The notes under the pieces are model-generated. The model saw nothing but the letters and a program-made list of their open reading frames with translations. It made no database searches and had not been told where the DNA came from. From Blasia pusilla (Eukaryota; Marchantiophyta; Marchantiopsida; Blasiales), in assembly GCA_050084515.1 (NCBI GenBank), contig CM114275.1, forward strand, positions 7,130,001 to 7,194,000: a DNA stretch of 64,000 nt, in the 5' to 3' direction. Made by a program: the position numbers and the translations under genes. Below, piece after piece: positions 46,765 through 57,300 of this stretch (position 1 is the stretch's first letter; every line of letters begins with the position of its first letter).

Positions 46765-47045
46765 GGCGTATAGTAAAATCACCCATTATGTAAACTCCTC
46801 TATCATTAAGTGTTAGAGAGAGTTTTATTAGTATTAAGTAAATTAGCCTAGGAAAATGAAATTCCCATGTTTAGACTTCATTAGGATGACTCATTTGCGC
46901 GGGCCACACTTTAGGAAAAGAGATAATAAATAAAAGATGGCATTAGAAAAGTAAAGTAGTGGGGTTGGTGTTTTAATGAAAAAAAGCTAAAGTAGTCTTG
47001 GTTGGTGGCTAGGGTAGGTGGGATAGTTTGGAAGATATGAAGGGA
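46765..47045 (-). repeat. Left inverted repeat of the 46.8-50.4 kb element
   Basis: Reverse complement of 50165-50448 with moderate divergence and also of the end of the 58655-59922 copy. It contains the CTTAGGAAAAGAG/AAATTAGCCTAGGAAAA segments common to all three. Confidence 0.8.
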
Positions 47046-47176
47046 GGTCTGCCCTTACTCAAAGAAACGCTCTCAACACAACACCATTGGACCGACGATG
47101 ACGTCGGGCCGTTACGGTGCTTTGCCTCATAGGAATACGATCCAAGGTCCCCGAGTCGCACAAGGACCCTAAATCG

Positions 47177-47601
47177 TGCAACCCGTCAGAGTCCGACGGG
47201 TTGCAAGGAAGAAGCTGGCCATCGTGCAATCTGACCGAACAAGACAGGTTGCACGGGCATGGGGTACGGACCGAGAACCCCGTGCAACCCAATGGACTTC
47301 GACGGTTTGCACATGGTCCATTCATCCTAGAGAGACATCATCGTAGTACAACTTGTGAGACTCCGACGGGTTGCAAGGACGAAGGTGGCCAATGGGTTGC
47401 AAGTTGTCGGATTCGTACGGGTTGCACTCATCGTTGGTACTTCTCGAGATCCCATGCAACCCGTCGGGCTCCCATTGGTTGCAGGCCGGTCGGGATCAGA
47501 CTTGGCTTCCCCGAGGTCGGCGGAGAATATAAGGAGGGGCTGCGACAGGGAGACCCAGCCCAGCTGTCCGCGTGCAACCCGTCAGACTCTGACGGGTTGC
47601 A
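47177..47601. repeat. Array of seven spaced 29-bp palindromes
   Basis: Units at 47177, 47225, 47283, 47347, 47398, 47455 and 47573, each 29 bp, separated by 19-89 bp of unrelated sequence. Consensus arm TGCAACCCGTCGGA, one central base, then the complementary arm. The unit at 47573 has perfect 14-bp arms (TGCAACCCGTCAGA / TCTGACGGGTTGCA). Because the unit is self-complementary, both strands encode CNPS(D/E)SDGL in one frame, which accounts for the open frames on both strands here. Confidence 0.95.
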
Positions 47602-47670
47602 CTATGGAAATCTTCTTCACTTTTTCACCCACCATTACAAATGGTGCCACTAGTTTGAACCCCATCGGAT

Positions 47671-48020
47671 TGCAACCTGACGGAAACCAACGGGTTGCAA
47701 CCAAATGGATTCCAAAAATTTGCAACCTGTCCGACTTTGACGGTTTGCAACTTGTCGGAGTCAGAAAATTTGCAAGTAGACGGATTCTAAAAATTTGCAA
47801 CCTGACGGATTCCAAGGATTTGCAATGTGTCAAACTCCGACGGGTTGCAACTTTTCGGAGTTAGATAATTTGCAAGTCAGCGAATTCCAAAAATCTGCAA
47901 CCAGACGGATTCTGAAGGTTTGCAACCTATCGGACTCCGACGGATCGTAACTTGTCTAAGTCCAACGATTTGCAACTAGAAGGATTCCAAAAATTTGCAA
48001 CTTGTCGAAATCCGACGAGT
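47671..48020. repeat. Fourteen tandem 25-bp units of the same palindrome
   Basis: Starting TGCAACCTGACGGA and repeating exactly every 25 bp to 48020, each unit beginning TGCAA (one CGTAA). Neighbouring units share their TGCA, so the 29-bp palindrome becomes a 25-bp tandem. Units are more decayed than in the spaced array, and many have lost arm symmetry (for example ending CCAAAAATT). Confidence 0.95.
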
Positions 48021-48396
48021 TGAACTAACCTCGTGAATGGCCAAATTGAGGCAACCCGGACCGTCAAAATAATTAAACGTGTTCAATCCCAAGGGTAATT
48101 TATTTGTAATGTACTTTCTTTGGTCCAGAAAATGACAAAAAATCTCACCTACCAACCACCATCTTGTCAGATAATTTATGTCAGAAGTTTAACAGTCACT
48201 ATTCACTACAAATTAAACATTGTCATTCTCATTCTTATGCTCATTCTCATTCTTATTCTTAGTCTCCTCCCCGTGGAATCATCACTTCTTTCATCTCGAA
48301 ATGGATAATTATGTGAGACTCGCATGTGGCAATCATCTAGTGGCCCTTCCTCAATCATAAATAATTCAACCCCAAGCTCGTGATTCTTTTGTACAA

Positions 48397-49250
48397 GTGG
48401 ATGAAAATTTCCTCTCACTCCAATTTCTTCTCCAAATTGGAATAATTTTCATTTCCAAGGATGTAAGGGTGGACGAAATGGAGGACGTCGTTGGTGATAC
48501 AATCCAGTTAGGGATTGGATATTCCAAAGTCTGGAATCTCCTACCTTACACAAATGGAAAGTACAAAGTGTATGGCTTGCCTCTAAATCCTCTTGTTTCT
48601 CAAGTTAACGGTCTACAATTTTCTAGTTTGCCGAGCTCCACGTTTGCCACTTCTACCTTTGGAGATCTAGCATCGACTCCAACTTCACACGTTCGTGACA
48701 ATGTTGTACTTTCTAAAGAGATTCTGGATGTTGTCAACCTCACGGGATCTATTGGACACCAACCGGACCCTGTCAGTGCCTACTCATTCCTGTTGCGAGT
48801 TTTGGGCAATAGTTTGTTGTTGTCTCTGCCCTTGAAAATGTTCAAGCACATTCTTGTCGACGAGCTGCCGCGCATGTATGATGGAAATTGCATTTTTTAG
48901 CTGCCTCCACTTGCTCGTCCTGCTCAAAAGAAAGATGGAGGACGCTTGAAGGGTATGGACAAAAGTTTGACTATCATCAGTGGTGCAGGCTACATCGGAC
49001 TAGTGCTTAAATTCTAAGTGGTCCTTGGATTGTTTCTCGCCGCCAATGCGTTGGAGCCCCGAAGTGTAGAAGTCTTGGCTACCCGTTTGTTGAGCGCAAT
49101 GGGCGAGTCAATACGTCGCAATTCCCCCCAAAGAATGCAGAAACTCCTTATGAGGTTGGTGCGACCATACCGTTGTCGTGTCGAGAATCTTTCTTCGAGC
49201 AAGGGCGGGCCTTCTAGCTGCGGTAGATGCGGTCGATGCAAGGTGAACTC
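48397..49250 (+). pseudogene. Decayed exon of an unknown gene
   Basis: One plus frame runs from 48397 to about 49250 with only two stops, TAG 48898-48900 and TAA 49015-49017, and remains coding-like across both: DVVGDTIQLGIGYSKVWNLL, SHVRDNVVLSKEILDVVNLT, LPLKMFKHILVDELPRMYDG, KGMDKSLTIISGAGYIGLVL, EVLATRLLSAMGESIRRNSP and finally a cysteine cluster CGRCGRCK before GTGAAC (a possible splice donor). Cysteine pairs could be half of a zinc site. It lies inside the inverted-repeat element and upstream of the SWIM transposase on the same strand, so it may be its N-terminal part. Family not recognised. Confidence 0.4.
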
Positions 49251-50448
49251 TCTAATAAGTTCTCCTTTTTCAATACAAAATTATGATGTACACTCTCCAT
49301 TTTCTCACGACAGGTATCACAAATGGAAGTGCCGAGGCGATCACTTCTTCGTAACATCGGACCCCGAAATTCCTAACTATAAAATCCCTATAAACTATTT
49401 TACGTTTGTACACGAGGAAGATAGCACAACTAGTGTTAAACCCTACTTGACCAGGCCTATTGATATCCATGGATCGCTATATAAGGACATACAAAGTACA
49501 ATCCCATGTCCTTCCATATGTGACGATAGGAAGAATCACCGGAGTTGGAGATTGCATGACCTGGTTCATGAACGCCTCCCCAAAGTGATAAACTAAATAG
49601 CGAGTGAACCAGTGCCTATCTACAAAGAGTACCTTGACATGGTAAGGATTGAGGAAAGGAAAGTCGGGCACAGCTCGTGCTCCACCCCTATCCATGCTTG
49701 ACAGACATTCTCTACTCTCCTCAAGAATGGGTTTTGGCGGAGTTATTCTCCCAAGAGGGGTAATCCACTCTCATTGGGAAAGTAACAAGCCAAAACATCC
49801 GCTATTTTAGTATGACTAAACTCCTCTACGGTGACAAACCTCTCATCCCCCCCACACACACACACCACACTCTAGAAACCTTTCGAAGAATAGACCATGA
49901 TCAAGTTACTCTCCCAAGAGGGATGATCCACTCTCATTGGAAGAGCAAGCAATCCCAAATCCATACACTCAAGAGAGACACGAGAGACTCAAGATGTGGA
50001 ATAGAAGGTGATGAACCCTTGAAGGTCCCTCGTCTTTATATACTCACAAGGGATCCACAAGAGTACGAAATAGAGCTTATCTTATCTTGTGCCACATGGC
50101 TTCCTCCCAAGGCTTAGCCAATCACATTTTGACATAAGTAGATTTCCTCTTATCTCTTCCAAAATATCCTCTTTTACCCACATGATATTTTCCAAATTAC
50201 CCCAACTAACCTAGCCACCAACCAAGACTACTTTTGCTTTTCATTAAAGCAACTACTTTACTTTTATAAAGTCATCTTTTATTTATTACCTCCTTTTCCT
50301 AAAGTTGGGCCCGCATAAAAGAGGCACCATAAAGAGGTTTAAACATAAGAATCTCCTTTTTCTAAGCCAATTTACTTAATACTAATGAAACTCTATCTAA
50401 CACTTAATGACGAAGGAGTTTACACACTCGTTGATTTTACTATACGAC
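49168..50448 (+). repeat. 1.28-kb dispersed repeat, first copy
   Basis: Matches 58655-59922 in the same orientation over its whole length (TTTCTCACGACAGG, TATCTACAAAGAG..CTTGACRTRG, AGGTCCCTC..CTTTATATACTCACAAGG, and the terminal ACTATACGAC). A minus-strand frame of about 72 residues is kept in both copies (49695-49477 and 59188-58961; VDRHWFTRYLVYHFG). The last ~280 bp is the right inverted repeat of the element above. CTTTATATACTC (about 50034) is TATA-like in both copies. Confidence 0.85.
50165..50448 (+). repeat. Right inverted repeat of the 46.8-50.4 kb element
   Basis: Inverted partner of 46765-47045. It ends GATTTTACTATACGAC, as does the copy at 59922. Confidence 0.8.
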
Positions 50449-51555
50449 ACCGCCATGAGGCCATTGATGTCCTTATTGTTATGCCTCCCCTTTCTGTGTT
50501 GGAGCGTGTCCAACATGCATTTTTTTTTTTTACGACTATAGTTCTACGTCTGAGTACACTAGGCTGGCAGTTCATCCTGGATCCCACACTCATCGTGTTA
50601 TCAGTGCAATTCAGAGACACATCAAGAAGGATGTGGCAAAGAAAGTGGCTGAGGTATATAGAAATTCTCCCATATCAAAGCTCGGAGTGATCAAATTGAC
50701 AACACCATCATATATTTGTGAACAATTGCTTGGAATGCCTGGCCAGGGCGAGATCATGGCTCTTAAGGAGAAACAACTATGGGAAAGTCAAGCATTTCTT
50801 GCTAATCCTGAATGCTTGAGGAACTTGATGCGTCAAATACGAGTACTGGATGGAAATACGGCTGAAATGGATGTCATAGCGAGGATCAAGGCTAACTTCA
50901 GATTTCCATTTATTCAGAGATGGCAGCTCATGGGCCAAGGAGGCGAGGGATCCAGAGCTTATGTCTTCAAAATGTCTACTACAGGGCCGTCAAGTGGCCT
51001 CGATCTTATTGATAGAATGAGGGAAGGAGAAGATCTTTATGGCAAATTGGTAAGCTTTGATATTTACTACAAGGTGTTGAATGGATGGTTGACCATGGGT
51101 GTGCACGTTTACGACCATGTGGAGAAGGGACTCAAAACCACATTTGTATGTGAGGTAAAAGCATAAGATGTTGGAAGTTTGAAGATGTGCTAGTTACTCT
51201 TATTGGAGGTGGTGAAGGAAAACAAAAGGCCATCTTCTGAAATTTATGGATTCGTGGCGGAAAATCCACAACCGGGATGGATTACTATCAGGGAAGTGTC
51301 CTAGAGTGGAGAAGTTCAATGAGAGAGGGAAAGGTCGGATGCTTTCTATTGGCAACAGTCTATGACTCGATACACCAAATCTTGCATCAAGGAGAATAAG
51401 AGAATAGAGCATGTTGCTCTACAACACTACAAGGATAACAAAACCTTGAAACAAGCCATGAAGTGCCAAGAAGAACTTCATGGGTGATGGAGGAAGCATG
51501 CGATTGAGGGGAAATACTAAGAGTTGTGTTCTTGGCTCAATTGATGGATCATACA

Positions 51556-51636
51556 TATGAAGTTTCCCCATATATACATACATATAATATATACATACAA
51601 TTATTTATATATATATATATAGGGAAACTTCATGTG
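51556..51636. repeat. Imperfect inverted repeat with TA-rich loop
   Basis: GAAGTTTCCCC at the left and GGGAAACTTC at the right, separated by a CATATA/TATATA low-complexity stretch. It resembles a tiny foldback element or a terminator-like hairpin at the 5' side of the palindrome array. Confidence 0.7.
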
Positions 51637-51792
51637 GCAAGTGAGTTTACCATTTTCTCCTTTGTAACTCACATGAAGAAACTGTTGAAAAAAAAATATG
51701 GTTAATATGCAAGGTTGCAACGTGTCGGAATGTGAGGGATTCCAAACCTCAGAACCCAAGCAACCTGTCGAGAACAACTAGTTGCCTCAGTG

Positions 51793-52219
51793 TGCAATCC
51801 GTCAAAACCCAACAGGTTGCATCAGTCTACAACCCGTCAAATCCCGACGTGTAGCAAGTTCCAAGTGTGAAAGTATACTAGCTCTGCAAACCGTCGATTT
51901 CTAACGGGTTGCAAGGTGCATTTGTCTGCAATCCGTTGGATTCCGACAGGTTGCATCAGTCTGCAACCTGTTGAATCCCGATGGGTTGCAAGTTCCAAGT
52001 GTGCAATCTAATCTACAAACCGTCGGTTTTCTAACGGGTTGCAAGGTGCATATGTCTACAATCCGCTAGATTCCGACATGTTACATCAATGTGCAATCCG
52101 TCGAATTCCGACAGGTTGCAAGTTCCAAGGGTGCAAGTTTACTCAGTCTGCAAATTGTCCGATTCCGACGGGTTGCAAGTTCCACCTATCTGTAACCCAT
52201 CAGATTCTGACAAGTTGCA
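51793..52219. repeat. Palindrome array with three-unit higher-order repeat
   Basis: Ten 29-30 bp palindromes (51793, 51828, 51885, 51927, 51962, 52014, 52057, 52092, 52149, 52191). The spacers follow a fixed cycle of 6, about 28 (23 once) and 13 bp. The spacers themselves are conserved: TCAGTC/TCAATG (6), AGTTCCAAG(T/G)GTG... (23-28), AGGTGCAT(T/A)TGTC or AGTTCCACCTATC (13). So a block of three palindromes, 130-134 bp long, has been duplicated as a unit. Confidence 0.95.
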
Positions 52220-52242
52220 AGGTTTTACCTGTCGACACTTCT

Positions 52243-52538
52243 TGCAACCTGTAGGAATCCGAAGGGTTGAAAGTCTAAACTTTGGGGAAAATTTTTCTTC
52301 CAAATACGAGGACTTGCAAAAAGAAATTATAGGGAAAAATTTCCTCCAACTAGCAACCTGTCGGATTCAGTCCAGTTACAATAGGAGGTCCTTATGTGAT
52401 GCAACCCATCGAAATTTGACGGGTTGCACATGGATTTCCTACGGCGCATTTGCCTCCTACTTGCAACCCGTCGGATTTTGACACGTTGCAATAGGAGGTT
52501 CCTGGGTGTTGCAACCCGTTGGAATATAACGGGTTGCA
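52243..52538. repeat. Palindrome array, second part with a two-unit repeat
   Basis: Units at 52243, 52352, 52400, 52462 and 52510. The pairs 52352/52400 and 52462/52510 each have a 19-bp spacer starting ATAGGAGGT, giving a 110-bp two-palindrome block repeated twice. A further isolated unit is at 54303-54331 (TGCAACCCATCGGATTC..), after the SWIM finger. Confidence 0.93.
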
Positions 52539-54302
52539 CATTGACATTCTTGGGTGCCTATGTTAGGGATGTTGTGAGATCTGGTTGCATAGCTTACATA
52601 GCTTTTTATGTTCCCTTCTCACATTTTTGTCTCTGCAAGGGTTGAAGATTCATGAAAATGCCCTATGCCCCAACACAAGTGGAGCCGAGAGTGCTCATTC
52701 CTCTTGGAGATCATCACAAGCATGCCCAAAATTTCACTCATGGAGGCATGCCAACAAGACCAAGCAAGGGTAATACTACAATCTGCATCATCCTATATCT
52801 TCCTCACAAAAGGCATAACCAAAGGGAAGGACTCTTCGATTGACGAGCTCTATGTTAGGGATGTTGTGAGATCTGGTGATGAGAAATTTCATGTGGAAGC
52901 CTTCAATCGGTGCGTAGCCGGAACTCCTCTCGAGAAAGATGTCCACATTGGTGGGGGCATTCATGGGCATGTTTCGAGACGTCCCATACAAATGGTGGTA
53001 GAGCAGTTTGAGCGAGACTCTTGGAGACCGGATAAATATCTTGACTCCAGGCATGTCAAACGTCAGCACCGAGGAACAAACCCGGTGATTGATTTGGATG
53101 ATGAATTTACCCCGCCCAGATATTCGGAGACACCAAATTGCTCCCAAATTCAAGTTGAAGTAACTTCTCCAAAATTAATGAATGTCTTATTTCAAAATGC
53201 CTTTGTAGTTGGGACTTCCCAACATCTAGTCTCAGGGGGCAGTTCAACAATATGGGATTCCGGTCATTGAGATGGATTGCAATTTGAAGAGGTGACATAT
53301 TTCTTGAAGAAACCCTAGACGTGGACCCACTTGTAAGGCAGGATCTGATGGTATTAGGAGAGCATGCGGCACTTTCTTGAATAATAAGTATGCAAGGATT
53401 GGACGACCACTGCCAAGCTTCTGGGGCCTGAAAAAATTTGATCGTTTTACCAAGACCGGGATCAATTGAAGTACTTATTTTTCCCAAATAAATCATGCGC
53501 TTTCCGAAAGTCTTATGTGACTACCATTGGAGCTCTAGGGAATACCTCCACAATTTGGCCCATTACTGCACTTACTAATTATACTCAAGAGGAAGTGGAC
53601 AATCTTACAAGTGTCAGATTCAGACTCGTAGATGGAGGGAGTTGAGAACATCTTCGCATTATAGAGACCTTCGTATTTTGGATCCAACCTAAGATTGATG
53701 TCAACATGTATCCGGAGAAGGTGGATGCTCGAAATCCACTATTTCTGTTCGAGTCAAGAAATGGGGTAAAGAGAAACAGAATATGTAGAGAGCAAAGAGA
53801 ATCACATCAATTCGAGAGGCAAACATGGAAATCATCGTCACAAAAGACGTTCACAGTGGAAATGGAATAGGAAGGATTTATTGGGTCAGGAACAACACTG
53901 TGAATTCAAGTGTCACAAGGGTGTATATGGTATACATTTATTGTTTTCCCACATGTTCGTGTGATGACTTTGTCCAAAGAGAGACAAGTGGGAAAAGGTA
54001 TTTCCCTTGTAAGCACATGTACTATGTGTTGCTTGTAGTTTTAAGAGGGTCGGAGGTAGGAGTAGAAATCCACCAACCAATTTTTTCCCTCAAAGAAGTG
54101 CAAAGTATCCTGAACAAATCACTTTGAGGATGCAACATGAGGTCTTAGATTGTACTTTGAAGTGCCAAAATGTTCACTATGAGCTTGAACTCTAAAGAGA
54201 AAAGGAAAAATGATGAATATTTTTCAGACCTTGGATGGATAAAGTGCTTTGTTCCACAATTCTTGTTCCAATGATTTTTCAATTTATTTAATTCTTTGCA
54301 AG

Positions 54303-54331
54303 TTGCAACCCATCGGATTCAGACAGATTGT
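54303..54331. repeat. Isolated 29-bp palindrome unit
   Basis: TTGCAACCCATCGGATTC with a decayed right arm (AGACAGATTGTC). It is the most rightward member of the family in the window. Confidence 0.8.
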
Positions 54332-54369
54332 CACAATAGGGAAGAGGAAAAACCAATTTGAGGAAGTGA

Positions 54370-57300
54370 CTAAGCAAACATAGCAAAATTGAAAAATAAA
54401 TTCACCAAAAAACTTCCCCTCTTCAACCCAACGGAAACTGTCTTCAAATCACAGGAAACTCTCTTAAAAAAAGTATCTCTTTGGGTTGAAGGAAGTTTCC
54501 TCTCTCCTCTCTCCTCTCTTCTTCTCCTCGTACCGTGCCTCGGATAGTTCAATCCCAACCCTCTACCGCCCAATGAATGACCTTGACGTGACCATCCAAT
54601 AATCATGAAATTAATGGTGCCAACTCTATCTAGGTCTTGAGCCACCCACAACAAAATGTCAGTGGGTAGTGATGTTGGTATCCTTGTATTGTACATACGG
54701 AAAATAAATCATAATATCTCTGGATCAACCTCACCACATGGTGTAATGAGACTCGTGGTGCAATCTCATGTCTCTCCACATAAAGGAACCAAACGAAACA
54801 CCTTTGCTGATCTAAATCCTACTTTCACATACTCCATGGTAAGAAATAAGGGAATCTAACTCACTGATTAAAGACTAGAACTCCCAATAGTCATCCATTG
54901 GAGGACTCTATAAGTGTTGGAATGAGCCCTTCCGCGCCTTGAAAGGTTTGAACCGCATAGGGTCTCGTATCTCTTGGAAGTCATACCATGTGTTGAAGTC
55001 CTGGATGAAGTTGTCAAGATTAATAATGTTGACTACACCCTAGAAACAATGCATGCATCTATGACTGATGCCATCTATCTCCCTCCACTTCACACCGTCG
55101 TTGTTTGTGATCTTGTCACTAGAACCGCAGTCCAATGATGACGGTCCAACCATGGATGGAAGTTGCGGTACTTCCTCACTTGAAACCCTTTGTATCTCAC
55201 TCTAGTCCATGTAACTCCACTACCACTCCTCAAACTACCCCTTTCTTCCCAACCTTGGAAGAATGCTACATTAACAACCCTGCCTCATATGCTCAAGCAC
55301 TCAAACTCACCAAGAGTCTCCCACACTCCTCACTATCTTACCTATGCTAATGCTAATCTCATGATGACAAACCCGGGCTTACCTTGAGCCTCCGGAACTA
55401 GCTCATCTAAGCTACTGACATCCTCTTGGGTCATACATGCGACCCTTACTTGGGAAACCAACCTATATCCACAAACATGATAAACATGTAAGGAGTCTAC
55501 ACTCAACACCATTGCTACATCCATCTAGGCTAAACTCTACCCGATACCCAATGCCCTTAATGACATGAGACAAATGCGGAATAGACTCGAATGGATAACC
55601 TGAATATATGTGCCATCACTCTATTGCATGGTAAAAAATGGCTGCTCCATGTAGTGTGGCAATCTCTGCGCCACAAAATCTCCTTAAATGGCACGTCTAA
55701 ACCTCTCGTACGCACATGCAGATTACCGGTATGGATCAACGCACATATCTCCACCTCTACCACTTTTTTGTAAACTCTTGGCGCAAATCACCCATCTCAC
55801 CACGATAAAATGCTCACATATTTGAACTTCATCAATCAACTCTTATTGGGTGTAACCTTCTCCACAACTCACGGTCCACAACTAGAAAACATATCTTGCT
55901 GGAAAATCTTTCCCTCCATGAAAACTCGTGCTACCACGTCAAACCTTGACCACGTAGCTCTACAATGCCAACCAAATCCGCTCTGACCACATGTGCATCC
56001 AACTCTAACTTATCCTACTGTCTTGCCTCTATGTGCACCCTCATAATCTGCAAGGTTGCATGGAAACAAACATGTCCATAGACATATTGCTCGGGTACCC
56101 TCAGCCCACATCCAAACCCGCCCTCGAGCCCACTGCTTAGACCTGGGCGGGCCGATTCTACACATGTTTTATGGCCCGTGCCGGGCCTGAGCTTGGCCAA
56201 TTGGGGCCCAACCAGCCCTACAGGCCCATCCCAAGCTCTGCGTGGGCCTCAAAACGGGTGCAAGATCTGCCCGCTAGGGTCTTCGCTGAAGACTAAGGGG
56301 CGGGCCACGGGTACCTGGACCCGCACGGACATGTCTGTCCCTAGAACGGATATAAATCCATGAACATATCCGCAGACACAGACTTTTTCCGTGTGCAACC
56401 TTGATAATCTGACTGCCATGGCATAGTGCCAACATGCATTTTGTGGCTATGCCATCACTACTTAGCCCGCACGCCTGACTCATCGGACTCACTACCTCAT
56501 CAAACTTGCTACGCCTTGCAAGCAAGCCGTCCTACATGGGCACATTCCCACTCCCAACTACTTTCTTTGCTTTGTCTCACAAGCGTGACTAGTTGCGGTC
56601 AACATCCCTATACGGACACCTTTTCCAACCCCTTGACTTTGAGTGTACTTGGCTATACTTCCATTCATGTGGCTTTAGCCCACAGAAATAGCATGATGTC
56701 ATATGTAGCTTATTGAGATCTTTCTTGACATGCACCACTGTCTTGCTGAGGCTATACACATACTACACTTGAGCATTGTCCACTGCTATAGTGCTCCTAC
56801 CCTACATTAATTTGCACCAACAAAACGTGAGAAAAATGGGCAGCACTTCCGCGCATGACCTTTTGCACAAAAAATCGACAACATCAAGGCATACATGCGC
56901 CCCCAAGGGCTCCCCACCAAGGCAACTCCCATACCTACCCATAGACAATGAATTCTCCTTGCTCCTTGGCATCTTTCTCATATAAAATTGAAGTAAAAAT
57001 AGCGCACGCGGCCAACTCCACTCTTGACTCTACATCGGGATATTGAGCCACATCAACCCTCTACTACAAGGGAAACCGGACATTAGTACCCTAGTTTCTA
57101 CCATATTTCAAGCAAGAGAGGTGCTCAGAAGGGCTAACATAAGAAGAATGGCTTGAGAAAGCCATATCTACCTCTCTTATAGCCTTGGGAAGAGCCAAAA
57201 CTCTCTTCTCCTAAAAATACCTATCTCCAACAATAACATGCGAGCACAAGTTATCAGGTGATCCTTGACCTGGTAAATAGGTCACCTGGTTTAAAAAGAT

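Larger units (their letters stand above)
46765..50448. mobile_element. Inverted-repeat element, about 3.7 kb, containing a palindrome array
   Basis: The left end 46765-47045 and the right end 50165-50448 are inverted copies: CGTATAGTAAAATCA, TAAACTCCT, TCATTAAGTGTTAG, AGTATTAAGTAAAT and AGTAGTCTTGGTTGGTGGCT are shared. A third end of the same family lies at 59922 (GATTTTACTATACGAC). Long inverted repeats without a recognised protein inside suggest a non-autonomous Mutator-like element. I find no target duplication (TGGAAATTATT left, ACCGCCATG right), so two oppositely oriented copies is an alternative. Confidence 0.6.
50530..54127 (+). pseudogene. Second SWIM-type transposase (MULE/FAR1-like), decayed and interrupted by a palindrome array
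   Basis: Coding starts out of frame near 50530 (EYTRLAVHPGSHTHRVISAI) and continues in the open frame 50633-51166: DVAKKVAEVYRNSPISKLGV, RFPFIQRWQLMGQGGEGSRA, then SFDIYYKVLNGWLTMGVHVY with the first catalytic D at 51059-51061. After a stop the sequence goes on as GFVAENPQPGWITIREV, DAFYWQQSMTRYTKS and HVALQHYKDNKTLKQAMKCQ (about 51240-51470), the second catalytic region, in which the expected D is E/N here. Then come about 1 kb of palindrome array, the frame 52665-53270 (VVEQFERDSWRPDKYLDSRH) and a SWIM finger: CSC at 53954-53962 and CKH at 54008-54016. Order and SWIM finger fit MULE/FAR1-type transposases. Stops and the array make it non-functional. The third catalytic residue was not found. 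Confidence 0.6.

Noticed and set aside
47177-48020. CRISPR array
   Set aside because: Repeats are palindromic and regularly sized but differ from each other, spacers vary from 0 to 89 bp and recur, there are no cas genes, and the DNA is clearly plant nuclear with retrotransposons and introns.
56090-56340. rRNA or tRNA gene in the GC-rich island
   Set aside because: The island consists of GGCCC/GGGCC words; no tRNA arms or conserved rRNA segments are visible.
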